Shown: positions 50,004 to 58,661 of the stretch, one piece after another
How positions within the stretch are numbered: position 1 is the stretch's first letter
Layout: each line of letters starts with the position of its first letter
DNA from: CAWEDP01 sp963807925
Lineage (GTDB): Bacteria; Acidobacteriota; Vicinamibacteria; Vicinamibacterales; CAVVIG01
Length of the DNA: 64,000 nucleotides
NCBI GenBank assembly: GCA_963807925.1
Contig: CAWEDP010000002.1
Location: 558,001-622,000 of the forward strand
Direction: 5' to 3'
Made by a program: the position numbers and the translations under genes
Notes under the pieces: generated by a model
What the model was told of the DNA's origin: nothing
What the model saw: only the letters and a program-made list of their open reading frames with translations
The model's database searches: none

Positions 50004-51794
50004 CTAGTCTCTGTGCGGCAGGTACGTCTCGGCGGCGTCCCTCACCGTCTGCTTGATGAAGCCGAGCGCGTCCGCGTCGCCGGACCACACCGAGGAAGCG
50101 AAATGCTTCGCCTGCGCCAGGCTGATGTGCGGCGGCAGCGGCGGCACATTGGGATCCGTGATCGCTTCGAGGACGACGGGCCGTTCGGCGGCGAGCGCGC
50201 GATCCCAAGCCGGACCGATCTGCGACGGGGCGTCGACGCGGATGCCGAGCAGTCCCAGCTGGTCGGCGTATCGCGCGTATGGAAAATCCGGAATGCTCTG
50301 CGATCCTTCGAAGCGCGGATCGCCGGCGAGCACGCGCTGCTCCCACGTCACCTGATTCAGATCGCGGTTGTTGAGCACCAGGACGATCAGCCGCGGGTCG
50401 CTCCACTCCTGCCAGTACTTCGCGATCGTGATCAGTCCGTTGAGGCCGTTCATCTGCATCGCGCCGTCGCCGACGAGCGCGAGCGCGACGCGGCTCGGAA
50501 AGGCGAACTTCGCCGCGATCGCGTACGGCACGCCGGGCCCCATCGTCGCGAGCGTGCCCGAGAGCGACGCCATCATGCCGCGCCGGATCTTGAGGTCGCG
50601 CGCGAACCAGTTCGCCGCCGACCCCGAATCCGACGAGATGATGCAGTTGTCGGGCAGCCGGGACGACAGCTCCCAGAAGACGCGCTGCGGGTTGATCGGG
50701 TTCGCCTCGTTCATCGCGCGCGCCTCGAGAACCTTCCACCACTCGGCGACTCCGCTCTCGATCGTGTCGCGCCAGCTGCGATCCGCCTTCCGCTCGACGT
50801 ACGGCAGCAGCACCCGCAGTGTCTCGGCGGCGTCGCCGATCAGATTCAGTTCGGTCGGATACCGGATGCCGAGCATCCGGCCGTCGATGTCGATCTGGAT
50901 GCCGCGCGCCTGACCCTCCTTCGGCAGGAACTCCGAGTACGGAAAGTTCGTGCCGACCATCAGCAGCGTGTCGCACTCCCTCATCAGATCCCAGCTGGGC
51001 TTCGTGCCGAGCAGGCCGATGGCGCCGGTGACGAACGGCAGATCGTCGGGCACGACCGCCTTGCCGAGCAGCGCTTTCGCGATCCCGGCGCCGAGCGCGT
51101 CTGCGATCTCGAGCACCTCGTCGCCGGCGTTCAACGCACCGGCGCCGACGAGCATCGCGACCCGCGAGCCGGCGTTGAGGATGTCGGCCGCGCGGCGCAG
51201 ATCGTCGTCCTGCGGCACCACGTACGGAGTGCAGACGCCGATGCCCGAATGGACGGTGCCGTGCCGGCGCGGCGGCTCGGGTGCGGCGTCGAGCTCCTGC
51301 ACGTCGTTCGGAATGATGATGCAGGTGACGGTTCGCTCGACCCTGGCGATGCGCACGGCGCGGTCGACGAGGTGGCGGATCTGCTCGGGCGTCGACGCCA
51401 TGTGCACGTATTCGTGCGCGACGTCCTTGAAGAGCGAGATCAGATCGACTTCCTGCTGATAGTGCCCACCGAGTGCGGCGCGCGCCTGGTGTCCGACGAT
51501 GGCGACCACCGGCTGGTGGTCGAGCTTCGCGTCGTACAACCCGTTCAGCAGGTGAATCGCGCCGGGCCCGCACGTCGCCGCGCAGACGCCGACTTCACCC
51601 GTGAACTTCGCGTGCGCGCACGCCATGAATGCCGCGAGCTCCTCGTGGCGGGTCTGGATGAACTGGACGCGCTGCTTGGCGCGATCGAGCGCGCCGAGGA
51701 TGCCGTTGATGCCGTCTCCGGGGTACCTGTACACGCGGGAGACGCCCCAACGGTGCAGACGATCCAACAGGAAATCTGACGTGGTCTGACCCAT
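50004..51794 (-). CDS. Thiamine-diphosphate enzyme, pyruvate oxidase/dehydrogenase (PoxB)-like
   Basis: 596 aa with the three ThDP-family domains. The N-terminal Pyr domain carries the activating Glu51 in TRHEELAAFMA and the phrase GVCAATCGPGAIHLLNGLYDAKLD. The central FAD/Rossmann-like domain has MLVGAGALNAGDEVLE. The C-terminal PP domain has the Mg-ThDP motif GDGAMQMNGL...N about residues 425-455. The overall pattern fits PoxB-type pyruvate:quinone oxidoreductases more than acetolactate synthase. With the dehydrogenase next to it, a membrane-linked lactate to pyruvate to acetate oxidation is plausible (inference). Confidence 0.87.
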   Translation of the reverse strand: MGQTTSDFLLDRLHRWGVSRVYRYPGDGINGILGALDRAKQRVQFIQTRHEELAAFMACAHAKFTGEVGVCAATCGPGAIHLLNGLYDAKLDHQPVVAIVGHQARAALGGHYQQEVDLISLFKDVAHEYVHMASTPEQIRHLVDRAVRIARVERTVTCIIIPNDVQELDAAPEPPRRHGTVHSGIGVCTPYVVPQDDDLRRAADILNAGSRVAMLVGAGALNAGDEVLEIADALGAGIAKALLGKAVVPDDLPFVTGAIGLLGTKPSWDLMRECDTLLMVGTNFPYSEFLPKEGQARGIQIDIDGRMLGIRYPTELNLIGDAAETLRVLLPYVERKADRSWRDTIESGVAEWWKVLEARAMNEANPINPQRVFWELSSRLPDNCIISSDSGSAANWFARDLKIRRGMMASLSGTLATMGPGVPYAIAAKFAFPSRVALALVGDGAMQMNGLNGLITIAKYWQEWSDPRLIVLVLNNRDLNQVTWEQRVLAGDPRFEGSQSIPDFPYARYADQLGLLGIRVDAPSQIGPAWDRALAAERPVVLEAITDPNVPPLPPHISLAQAKHFASSVWSGDADALGFIKQTVRDAAETYLPHRD

Positions 51795-52110
51795 GCCATT
51801 CCGTACTCAAACACCATTCCGCTGTGGCGGACGTCTTGACGCAAGCGCTCTCGGACGGACCGCAGACGTCCCCTCGGAATCGCGATTTGTGCAGGCGTCG
51901 CCGTTACGGCCGGGCTGCTCGTGTCGAAGTACGACTGCCCGCCGCGCCGCGATCAACACCGAGCAGCGGCGCTATCCCGACAGTCGGCGGTTTCGGACCC
52001 TACACGCACGAGCTGCCGCCGAACGCTCATCAGGCAAGGGTGCCGCTCAGCAGCTTCCCTTCGATCCGTTCGAGCTGATCGCGATATGGCGGGGTACAAG
52101 CTTCGTCAGT
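51795..52110. other. No gene recognised
   Basis: Divergent region between the ThDP enzyme and the cytochrome. Both promoters should be here. Short frames on the plus strand show no conserved pattern. Confidence 0.5.
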
Positions 52111-52697
52111 CCGCCGCGAAACGCCGTTGCGCGGGCAGGGCTCCTCGCCTAATCTACGCCGATGCGCAAGACCGGACTCACTCTATCCCTCGTGCTGGCG
52201 GTGTGCGGGCGGGCGCCGATCGCCCAGACGCCGTCAACGCACGCGGCTCAGGAGGTTCACGCCGACTTGAACCAACTGATGCGGGGCGTCCTGTATCCCG
52301 CCGCCAACGTGGTGTTCTTCGCGCAAGCGGATAATCCCGGAGACGTGAAGCCTATCCCCGGCCATGACCCCTCGATGGCGACCGACCCTCTCACGAGCAC
52401 CTTTGGGGGATGGCTGGCGGTCCAGAACGCCGCGCTGGCGCTCGCAGAGGCCGCCAACTTGTTGTCGATCCCAGGGCGAATCTGCTCCAACGGTGTGCCC
52501 GCTCCGATGAATGACCCGGCCTGGGCTACGTTCGTGCAACAGCTTCGTGACGCCGGCGTGATGGCCTACAAGGCGGCGCAGGTCAAAGATCAGGACAAGA
52601 TGATCGCCATCTCCGAGCCGCTGAGCGCGGCGTGCGCCGGCTGCCACCGCAAGTGGCGCGACCGCAGGACGCCCGCTAACCGGTGCAAATAGGAACC
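52111..52697 (+). repeat. Direct repeat, copy 2 (cytochrome gene and its upstream region)
   Basis: Partner of 40696-41284, 11.4 kb apart in the same orientation and over about 587 bp. Differences are scattered substitutions plus the two single-base indels. The flanks outside the repeat are unrelated. Confidence 0.9.
52162..52692 (+). CDS. Secreted c-type cytochrome with C-terminal heme
   Basis: 176 aa, intact. A signal peptide (MRKTGLTLSLVLAVCG, cleavage near PIAQT) precedes a mainly helical mature domain (VHADLNQLMRGVLYPAANVVFF, LAVQNAALALAEAANLL, FVQQLRDAGVMAYKAAQ). The single CAGCH motif sits close to the C-terminus (about residues 158-162), the layout of cytochrome c' and related class II four-helix cytochromes. 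It ends in a basic tail. Paralogue copy 1 at 40747-41279 is broken. The role is probably periplasmic electron transfer or small-ligand binding; the partner is unknown. Confidence 0.85.
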   Translation: MRKTGLTLSLVLAVCGRAPIAQTPSTHAAQEVHADLNQLMRGVLYPAANVVFFAQADNPGDVKPIPGHDPSMATDPLTSTFGGWLAVQNAALALAEAANLLSIPGRICSNGVPAPMNDPAWATFVQQLRDAGVMAYKAAQVKDQDKMIAISEPLSAACAGCHRKWRDRRTPANRCK

Positions 52698-52813
52698 TGC
52701 CTTCTACCCGCCAGCCGTTGTCAGGTAGTGTCCTTCGGCCGCACCATTCTTGGATGGGCACCGATCTCGATGGGCGGTGCCGGTATGTGTTGGGCCCTCC
52801 TGACACGCGCGGC

Positions 52814-53755
52814 TCAGGCTGACCGGAGACTCGGGCCGAGCGACGCCGACGCGTCGCCGCCCTCCTCGGGAAAATGCCAGGCGCAGCGGGCGCGCTCCTC
52901 GTCGCAGAGCGCCTCGAAGACAGCCGGCATCAGCCGGGGCAGGTAGCCTGAGTAGTCGAAGTCCACCAGCCACGGTTGCCCGGTGTCTTCCGCGATGACG
53001 ATGTTGCCGTACTTCACATCGCCCCAGATGACGCGGGCCGCGTGGATGCGCTCCACCTGCTCCCGCACGCGCCTCCCGAACTCGGGCGGGACGACGTCGT
53101 AGAGCGCGCGTCGCATCTCCGCCACCCGCGCCTTCCAGCGGGCGCGGCCGCGCACGCCGCGCACCGGCCCGAACTGCCCGCAGTCGCGATCGCGCGCCGC
53201 CAGGCACCGGCGCGCCAGCTCGCCGGTCAGCACCCGGCCCGGAATCCACGCCGTCGTGATGGTGAGCGCGTCGAAGTCGGCGTCGAGCAGCGCCGGCACG
53301 TTGCATCCGGCACCGGCCAGCGCGTGGTGCGCGCGCAACTCGCACAGGAAGCGCCAGCGGTTCGCCAGGCGCTTTCTGACGCCCGCGCACGCGCCGATCG
53401 CCACCAGGTCCACCGCGGTGGAGTCGCGGGCGCGGAAGTCGTCCGCGGTGTACCGAAGACCGGCGATCGGGCCGATCGCCGGCGCGAGCAGGCTGTCGCG
53501 GTCGATCGCGGCCAGCACGACCTGTCGGTGCCCCGGCGCCTGTGTCGCAATCCGCCCCATCTGGTGCGCGCTCAGCCGAAGCGCAGACAACGGCGTGCAG
53601 GATCGCGGCACGTGCCCGGGCCCTGCATGGCGCCTGCGCCAGGCTCGGAACACGAGCGGCAGAAGCGCATAGCGCGTCACAAGCCGCGACAGACGCCAGT
53701 ACGCACGCGCGCAAGCCAGCCGGCACGAGGGCCACTCGCGAGGGCCGCGCGTCAC
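52814..53755 (-). CDS. Kinase-fold protein (lipopolysaccharide-kinase/aminoglycoside-phosphotransferase-like)
   Basis: 313 aa. The C-terminal half carries intact small-molecule-kinase motifs: a candidate ATP lysine (K128, GVRKRLANRW) and helix-C Glu139, catalytic Asp246 with Lys248 and Asn251 in RVIWGDVKYGNIVI, and the metal Asp265 in WLVDFDYSG. Such proteins phosphorylate sugars, lipids or lipopolysaccharide cores. The N-terminal ~80 residues are basic and Arg-rich, with no family match. It starts with GTG and overlaps the upstream radical-SAM gene by four bases, so the two are almost certainly co-translated and function together. The substrate is unknown. Confidence 0.78.
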   Translation of the reverse strand: MTRGPREWPSCRLACARAYWRLSRLVTRYALLPLVFRAWRRRHAGPGHVPRSCTPLSALRLSAHQMGRIATQAPGHRQVVLAAIDRDSLLAPAIGPIAGLRYTADDFRARDSTAVDLVAIGACAGVRKRLANRWRFLCELRAHHALAGAGCNVPALLDADFDALTITTAWIPGRVLTGELARRCLAARDRDCGQFGPVRGVRGRARWKARVAEMRRALYDVVPPEFGRRVREQVERIHAARVIWGDVKYGNIVIAEDTGQPWLVDFDYSGYLPRLMPAVFEALCDEERARCAWHFPEEGGDASASLGPSLRSA

Positions 53756-55035
53756 GCGTCCTCGCTCAGGACGAGTGGCGCGCGAGCTTCCTGTTCGAAG
53801 GCCTGGCGCGTCGAGTATTTCAGACGGCTCGGCAGGTGCTTCTTGATCCGGTTGCTCGCTTCACAATGACAATTGGGGCAGTGCAGGGCGTAGGCGTCGC
53901 CTGCCGCCCGGCGGTGCGTATCGCTGAAGAGCATGTCGCGCAGTCGCGTGCGGTGCACGTTGCCGAGCTTGAAGGTGACGTAGCACAACTGCGCCGTGCC
54001 GTCCGCGCCGACCCAGATCATGCGGTACGCATCGCACGGCACGCGCATCTCCGGCCCCTTGACCAGCCAGTCGGGGATGGATCGCAGGAGCGGCACGTGA
54101 TCGACGAGCCGGTCGGGCGCGCCCGCCTTCAGCCGAATCATCTCCGCGACGACGCGCTCGATCTGCGGCCGGTCCTCGGGCCGGAACTGCAGCATGCGGT
54201 CGGGGCCCTCACTGAAGTACGGCAGCGAGTAGTGGACCAGATCGACGCGCATCTTGAGATCGTAGCGCCCGGCGAAGCGCCAGGCCTGGTGCAGCGCGGC
54301 CAGGTTGCAGGACGGCCGCATCAGCAGCCAGTTCAGAAAGACGACCACGCTCGAGCCGTACCGCTCGCGCAGGTACGCCACACCCGCCTCGAGCCTGGCG
54401 AACCGGTCCGTGCGCTGCACGTACGCGTTGTAGTCGGCACCCACGCCGTAGAACCCCATCGAGATCTCGCGCAGGCCGGCGCTGTACAACGAGTCGATCG
54501 TCTCCCTCAGCAGCATGCCGTTGGTCGTCACGTAGACGCGCAGCCCGAGGTTCGCGGCGTGCTCGACCATGCGGGGAAGGTCGCGATGGAGGAGCGGCTC
54601 TCCGCCGTAGAGACGCACCGTCTCGAATCCGAGCTCCTTCGCGTCGTCGAGGAGCTCGCGCACGGTCTGCAGCGTCAGCTGGGAGTTGGGCATGAAATCG
54701 CGGCCGTAGCGGCACCCGATGCAGCGCAGATTGCAGTAGGAGGTGATGGCGATATTCAGTTTCCGCGGCAGCGGCCGCACCAGCTGCGGCAGGTACGCGG
54801 CGGCGGTGTGAAGCGCCAGACCGGGGAGCGTGTGGAGCTCCTTGGCGACGGCCCACAGTCGCCGGTGATCTCGCACGCGCGGTACGACTGCGTTGTACAG
54901 ATCGTTGCGGATGGGCATCCCGCTGCTCCGGCCGCCGACGCGGCGGTCGCCGACGCCCTCCGCGGCGTCACGGAGCGCATCGACGTTCGTGAATCCGGCG
55001 TATTGTATTGCAAACGAACGTAATCTAGATGCCAT
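53752..55035 (-). CDS. Radical SAM protein with C-terminal cysteine cluster
   Basis: 427 aa. The [4Fe-4S]-SAM motif is CNLRCIGC (C101, C105, C108) in ITSYCNLRCIGCRYG, followed by the GGEPLL motif (RLYGGEPLLHRDLP). The C-terminal end has a SPASM-like cluster: CDAYRMIWVGADG, then LCYVTFKLGNVH, and CPNCHCEASNR. Such proteins modify peptides or small substrates, with auxiliary Fe-S centres. I use ATG 55035; ATG 54918 (MPIRNDLYNAV) is a reasonable alternative. It overlaps the kinase-fold gene by four bases. No precursor-peptide gene is evident next to it. Confidence 0.88.
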   Translation of the reverse strand: MASRLRSFAIQYAGFTNVDALRDAAEGVGDRRVGGRSSGMPIRNDLYNAVVPRVRDHRRLWAVAKELHTLPGLALHTAAAYLPQLVRPLPRKLNIAITSYCNLRCIGCRYGRDFMPNSQLTLQTVRELLDDAKELGFETVRLYGGEPLLHRDLPRMVEHAANLGLRVYVTTNGMLLRETIDSLYSAGLREISMGFYGVGADYNAYVQRTDRFARLEAGVAYLRERYGSSVVVFLNWLLMRPSCNLAALHQAWRFAGRYDLKMRVDLVHYSLPYFSEGPDRMLQFRPEDRPQIERVVAEMIRLKAGAPDRLVDHVPLLRSIPDWLVKGPEMRVPCDAYRMIWVGADGTAQLCYVTFKLGNVHRTRLRDMLFSDTHRRAAGDAYALHCPNCHCEASNRIKKHLPSRLKYSTRQAFEQEARAPLVLSEDA

Positions 55036-55159
55036 TATGTGGCAGGAGAGCCGCGCGTCAGATCGGCCGCTCTCGGGGGTGTGCTTCCGCACCGCAGCGG
55101 CCGATAGACCTCTGTGACGGCGGGGTTCGGGATAGGCCCCGCGTCCTATCGAGTAACGA

Positions 55160-55190
55160 GCGGCGGTGGTGCTCGGAGTATCACCGCCGC
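55160..55190. terminator. Hairpin between the VOC gene and the radical-SAM gene
   Basis: GCGGCGGTG (55160-55168) and CACCGCCGC (55182-55190) form a 9-bp stem with a 13-base loop. A CTTTTC run follows on the plus strand; on the minus strand, the direction of both flanking genes, the A-run precedes it. It probably ends the VOC transcript, but orientation is ambiguous. Confidence 0.45.
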
Positions 55191-55250
55191 CTTTTCGGTT
55201 GGAACGCAGCCGCCGCCCACACCTGTTTCGGGGAGCGGCGTCGCGCGTCT

Positions 55251-56036
55251 TCACCGCTGCACGAGCTCGATCTTCACCCCGTCCAGCCCTTCGACAAACG
55301 CAATGTGCATGGTGGTGCCGCTCGCGAGCGTCAGCAGGCGCGGTTCGCTGGTCACTTTCACGTTCCGCGCCTTCAGCCGCGCGACCGTGTCATCGAGTTG
55401 CAGAGGTCGGAAGCCGATGTGGTCGATCGCGTGACCGGCAGTGGGCGTCGCGTCCCCGCGCTGGGCGAGAACCCACACCCCGCCGTACTGGATGCCGTCG
55501 ATCTGCCCTTTCAGCTTGCCCATCTGTCCGCCGAACTGCTCGTGGTACCACGCCAGCGTTGCCGCCGGATCCGGGCCGCGCACGTGGACGTGGTGGAGAC
55601 CCAGCCGCTCCGGATCCTGGACGACCTCGATCCGGGTTCCCCACGGATCCTCGACGAACGCCAGCTTGAACAACCCTGCGACCTCACGCGCCGGAGCCGT
55701 GATCTTCACTCCGTCGGCCGCAAACTGCTGTAACGTCGCGTCGAGATCGGCCACCGAGAATCCGATGTGGTCGACGGCGGTCCCGGCGCTCGGCTGGGGC
55801 GCGTCGGTCTTCTGCACGATCAACCGCGTCTGGCCGAACAGGAGCCGGTCCGGCCCCTCGGGCATCGGCAGGCCGCCGAAGTGCTTCTGGTACCACGCGA
55901 CGGCCTGCGCCTGATCGGGCGCGGCCAGGTGCACGTGATCGAGGAGGTCGGCGAACCCTGATTGCGCGGACGCCGGCGTGGGGCCGGAAAGGAGTCCGAG
56001 CACGGCCATGGCGAACACGGGTAGCATGAATCGCAT
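55251..56036 (-). CDS. Secreted protein with two VOC (glyoxalase-fold) domains
   Basis: 261 aa. A Sec signal peptide (MRFMLPVFAMAVLGLL, cleavage ASAQ) precedes two vicinal-oxygen-chelate units. Unit 1 (about 30-140) has LDHVHLAAPDQAQAVAWYQ, TAVDHIGFSVADLD and FVEDPWGTRIEVVQ. Unit 2 (about 145-260) has LHHVHVRGPDPAATLAWYH, HAIDHIGFRPLQLD and FVEGLDGVKIELVQ. His and Glu metal ligands are present in both. Exported VOC proteins occur widely in acidobacteria with unknown substrates. It lies 47 bases downstream of the next secreted-protein gene. Confidence 0.85.
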   Translation of the reverse strand: MRFMLPVFAMAVLGLLSGPTPASAQSGFADLLDHVHLAAPDQAQAVAWYQKHFGGLPMPEGPDRLLFGQTRLIVQKTDAPQPSAGTAVDHIGFSVADLDATLQQFAADGVKITAPAREVAGLFKLAFVEDPWGTRIEVVQDPERLGLHHVHVRGPDPAATLAWYHEQFGGQMGKLKGQIDGIQYGGVWVLAQRGDATPTAGHAIDHIGFRPLQLDDTVARLKARNVKVTSEPRLLTLASGTTMHIAFVEGLDGVKIELVQR

Positions 56037-56083
56037 AGATCCCCCCACAGAGGTCCCGCTCTGAAAGCCGGACACCACCGCTC

Positions 56084-56773
56084 CTACGGTTTGCTGACGG
56101 CGAACCCTGTGATGATCGCTTCGACGTTGTGCGTGAAGCGGATGCCGTAGACGCCGTCGGTCGACTGCAGCTTCCCGGCGCCCACCAACTGCGCCTTCTC
56201 GTAGCCGGCGACGACCGTGCCGTTGACGGAACATTCGGCGCGACCGCCTGTCACCCGCCACGCGATCTCCTGGGTCACCGGCTGCCCGATGCCGGCCGCC
56301 TTGTGCACGGCCGCGTTCGGCGTGGCGCGCATCAGGGTGAACACCGACGGCCCGAAGCCGCGCACGAGCGCGGTGCCGTCGCCGTAGGCCACGCAGTACA
56401 CGAGGCTCATCTGATCGGTGCCCATCTTGGTGCCGCCGATGAAGATGCCATACGAATGCGGATGGCTGTTCAGCTCCATGAACTTGGGCTCGAGGAAGGT
56501 CGCCTTCACCGTATAGTCGCCGCTCGCGGTGTTCGCGGGATTCCAGAAGGTGGTCGCGGGCCCGGTAATGACGTGCAGCGCGTTGCCATCCTGCCCGAAC
56601 CTGGCGTCGTTCAACACGCGTCCCTGACGCGCGGAGCTCGCATCGATCTTTCCGGTCCAGCCCTGAACGAAAATGCCGCCGCCTGGAATCACGCGGTCGG
56701 CGTCCTGCGCGCCGAGAACCTGCACGCCGGCCAGGACGCCGGCCACGACACACACAGAGGCGACGATGCGCAT
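56084..56773 (-). CDS. Secreted protein, DUF1080/concanavalin-like
   Basis: 229 aa with a signal peptide (MRIVASVCVVAGVLAG, cleavage near LGAQD). A single beta-sandwich-like domain follows: WTGKIDASSARQG, LHVITGPATTFWNP, GDYTVKATFLEPK, HPHSYGIFIGGTKM and GVYGIRFTHNVEAI. This pattern is like the DUF1080 or 3-keto-disaccharide-hydrolase-type carbohydrate-binding fold, though I see no certain catalytic residues. AAGGAG lies five bases before ATG 56773, which decides this start over the one at 56875. It is probably co-transcribed with the VOC gene. Confidence 0.75.
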   Translation of the reverse strand: MRIVASVCVVAGVLAGVQVLGAQDADRVIPGGGIFVQGWTGKIDASSARQGRVLNDARFGQDGNALHVITGPATTFWNPANTASGDYTVKATFLEPKFMELNSHPHSYGIFIGGTKMGTDQMSLVYCVAYGDGTALVRGFGPSVFTLMRATPNAAVHKAAGIGQPVTQEIAWRVTGGRAECSVNGTVVAGYEKAQLVGAGKLQSTDGVYGIRFTHNVEAIITGFAVSKP

Positions 56774-56961
56774 GGCGGCTCCTTCGGTACGCAGCGAGGA
56801 TCCAGAGAGGGCCCCGGAACGGAACGCGGGGGCCCTCGCGCAACCCAGGCGCCTCAACGCTCGGCCAGTGGGCACCTGGAATGCGTGACGAGTATAGTCT
56901 CTGCAGGCCGACGTCGAATACGGCGGCGGCCCGAGTGAAGACCAGCAGCAGGTCCACCGGC

Positions 56962-57900
56962 ATGGATGGTCCGTCCCCTGAGGAACCGACGGCGCGTCGT
57001 GCGGGCGATGGCGGCCTGGAGGCGTATCCGGGCCGCGACATGGAAGTCGGCTCCCTCGACGTCACCCGCGCGCTGCCGGCGAAGGGCCGCCGCATGATCG
57101 GTCCCTGGTGTTTCCTGGATCGCTACGGACCGCTCACCTTCTCGGCGGGCCGGCCGATGGATGTGGCGCCGCACCCTCACATCGGCCTGCAGACCGTGAC
57201 CTGGCTCCTCGACGGCGAGGTGGTCCACGACGACAGCCTCGCGTGCGAAGCCGTCGTACGTCCGGGCAGCGTGAACGTGATGACGGCTGGCCGGGGCATC
57301 GCCCATGCGGAGCGGACGCCGGAGGTCAACAGCGGCCACCTGAACGGCATTCAGCTCTGGGCGGCACTGCCGGAGGCACATCGGCGCGCCGCACCCTCGT
57401 TTCAGCACGTGCAGGAGGTGCCCCGCATGGAGATCCGCGGAGGCATCGTGCAGGTGGTCTCGGGGCGATTGACCGACGCCGTCTCGCCGGCGCGGCACTA
57501 TTCCGATCTCGTCGCCGCGGATGTGCGGATCCATGGCGGTCAGGTCGTCACGCTTCCGTTGCAGCCGCACTTCGAGCACGGCCTTCTCGTCCTGCTGCGC
57601 GACTGCGCGGCCGACGGTCAGCCGCTCGACGAGCGGGTACTCTACTACCTTGGCCGTCACCGATCCGAGGTGACGTTCAGCAGCCGGAGCGGTGGACGGC
57701 TGCTCCTTCTCGGAGGTCCGCCGTTTCCCGACACGATTCTCATGTGGTGGAACTTCGTCGCGCGGACGCCCGACGAGATTGCCGAGGCACACGCCGACTG
57801 GGCGAGCGGCCGGCGGTTCGGCGACGTGTCGGCGTACGACGGTCCGCGGCTCGATGCGCCGAGCCTCGTTCGCCTGGCCCGGCCCAATCCCCTCAGTTGA
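56962..57900 (+). CDS. Pirin family protein
   Basis: Bicupin protein (312 aa). The N-terminal cupin has the pirin metal ligands His71 and His73 in PHPHIGLQTVTWLL, then GEVVHDDS and the GRGIAHAERTP His/Glu pair. The C-terminal cupin (about 180-290) ends with the pirin-typical EIAEAHADWASGRRFGDV. Bacterial pirins have quercetinase activity or act on redox regulation; which applies here is unknown. I use ATG 56962; a GTG at 56881 would add 27 residues that lack family support. Confidence 0.88.
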   Translation: MDGPSPEEPTARRAGDGGLEAYPGRDMEVGSLDVTRALPAKGRRMIGPWCFLDRYGPLTFSAGRPMDVAPHPHIGLQTVTWLLDGEVVHDDSLACEAVVRPGSVNVMTAGRGIAHAERTPEVNSGHLNGIQLWAALPEAHRRAAPSFQHVQEVPRMEIRGGIVQVVSGRLTDAVSPARHYSDLVAADVRIHGGQVVTLPLQPHFEHGLLVLLRDCAADGQPLDERVLYYLGRHRSEVTFSSRSGGRLLLLGGPPFPDTILMWWNFVARTPDEIAEAHADWASGRRFGDVSAYDGPRLDAPSLVRLARPNPLS

Positions 57901-57975
57901 GCGTCTTAAGCCAGACACGTCGAACCGCTGCGCTCGACGTTCGACTCAGCGGCTTTTTCTGCCAAACGCGGTACC

Positions 57976-58608
57976 ATGGGACGCCGGGCGCTGGCGCGCT
58001 CTGCATGGAGAAGAATATTGCGTCTTATCCTTCAGCTGATGCTTGCGCTCGTGACGATCGCCGCGGCGGCCGCGCCGGCCCGCGCCGATGGCTTCGTGAC
58101 CCCGTTCTACGGCTTCAACTTCGGGGGCGACAGCACCAATTGCCAGAGCTTTTCGCCCTGCGATGACAAGCGCGCCAATTTCGGCGTCGCGTTCGGCTCG
58201 ATGGGACCGGTGTTCGGATTCGAGGAGGACGTGTCGTTTGCCAAGGACTTCTACGGCAGCGCGTCCGGCGAGGACAACTCCATCTTCAGCCTGATGAGCA
58301 ATCTCGTCGTGGGAGTGGGGCGGGGGCCGGTCCAGCCATACGTGATTGGGGGCGCCGGCCTGATTCGGTCGCACACGTCGGTGAGCCTCAACCAGTTCAA
58401 GACCGACAACAACTCCCTCGGCTACGACCTCGGCGTCGGGATCAACCTGTTCTTCACACGAAGCGTGGGCGTGCGAGGCGACGTCCGGCACTTCCACACG
58501 TTCCAGGACGTCGACATCCCGATCTTCGGTGGCGAGATTACGCCCGTGTTCGTGAGCCAGAAGCTGGATTTCTGGCGCGCCAGCGCCGGCGTGACGTTCC
58601 GGTTCTAA
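57976..58608 (+). CDS. Outer-membrane beta-barrel protein
   Basis: 210 aa. A basic N-region and a hydrophobic helix form a signal peptide (cleavage PARADG). The mature protein is a chain of amphipathic beta-strands (VTPFYGFNFGG, GVAFGSMGPVFGFEED, QPYVIGGAGLIRS, YDLGVGINLFF, VGVRGDVRHFHTF) and ends with aromatic Phe (VTFRF), the outer-membrane insertion signal. This fits the OmpW/OprF-like 8-strand barrel class. Specific ligand or role unknown. Confidence 0.83.
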   Translation: MGRRALARSAWRRILRLILQLMLALVTIAAAAAPARADGFVTPFYGFNFGGDSTNCQSFSPCDDKRANFGVAFGSMGPVFGFEEDVSFAKDFYGSASGEDNSIFSLMSNLVVGVGRGPVQPYVIGGAGLIRSHTSVSLNQFKTDNNSLGYDLGVGINLFFTRSVGVRGDVRHFHTFQDVDIPIFGGEITPVFVSQKLDFWRASAGVTFRF

Positions 58609-58661
58609 TCGCGTCCGCGTCGGCGGGGAGCAGATCGCCCGAGCGCGGCGGTCCGCCTGGT

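Noticed and set aside
47025..51779. Plus-strand open frame of nearly 1600 codons opposite the dehydrogenase and ThDP genes
   Set aside because: Shadow of two clearly coding minus-strand genes; no motif, and composition matches a reverse frame.
55036..55250. Precursor peptide gene for the radical-SAM enzyme
   Set aside because: Short frames here lack ribosome sites, a leader-like pattern or conserved core residues; the stretch holds a hairpin and presumably a promoter.
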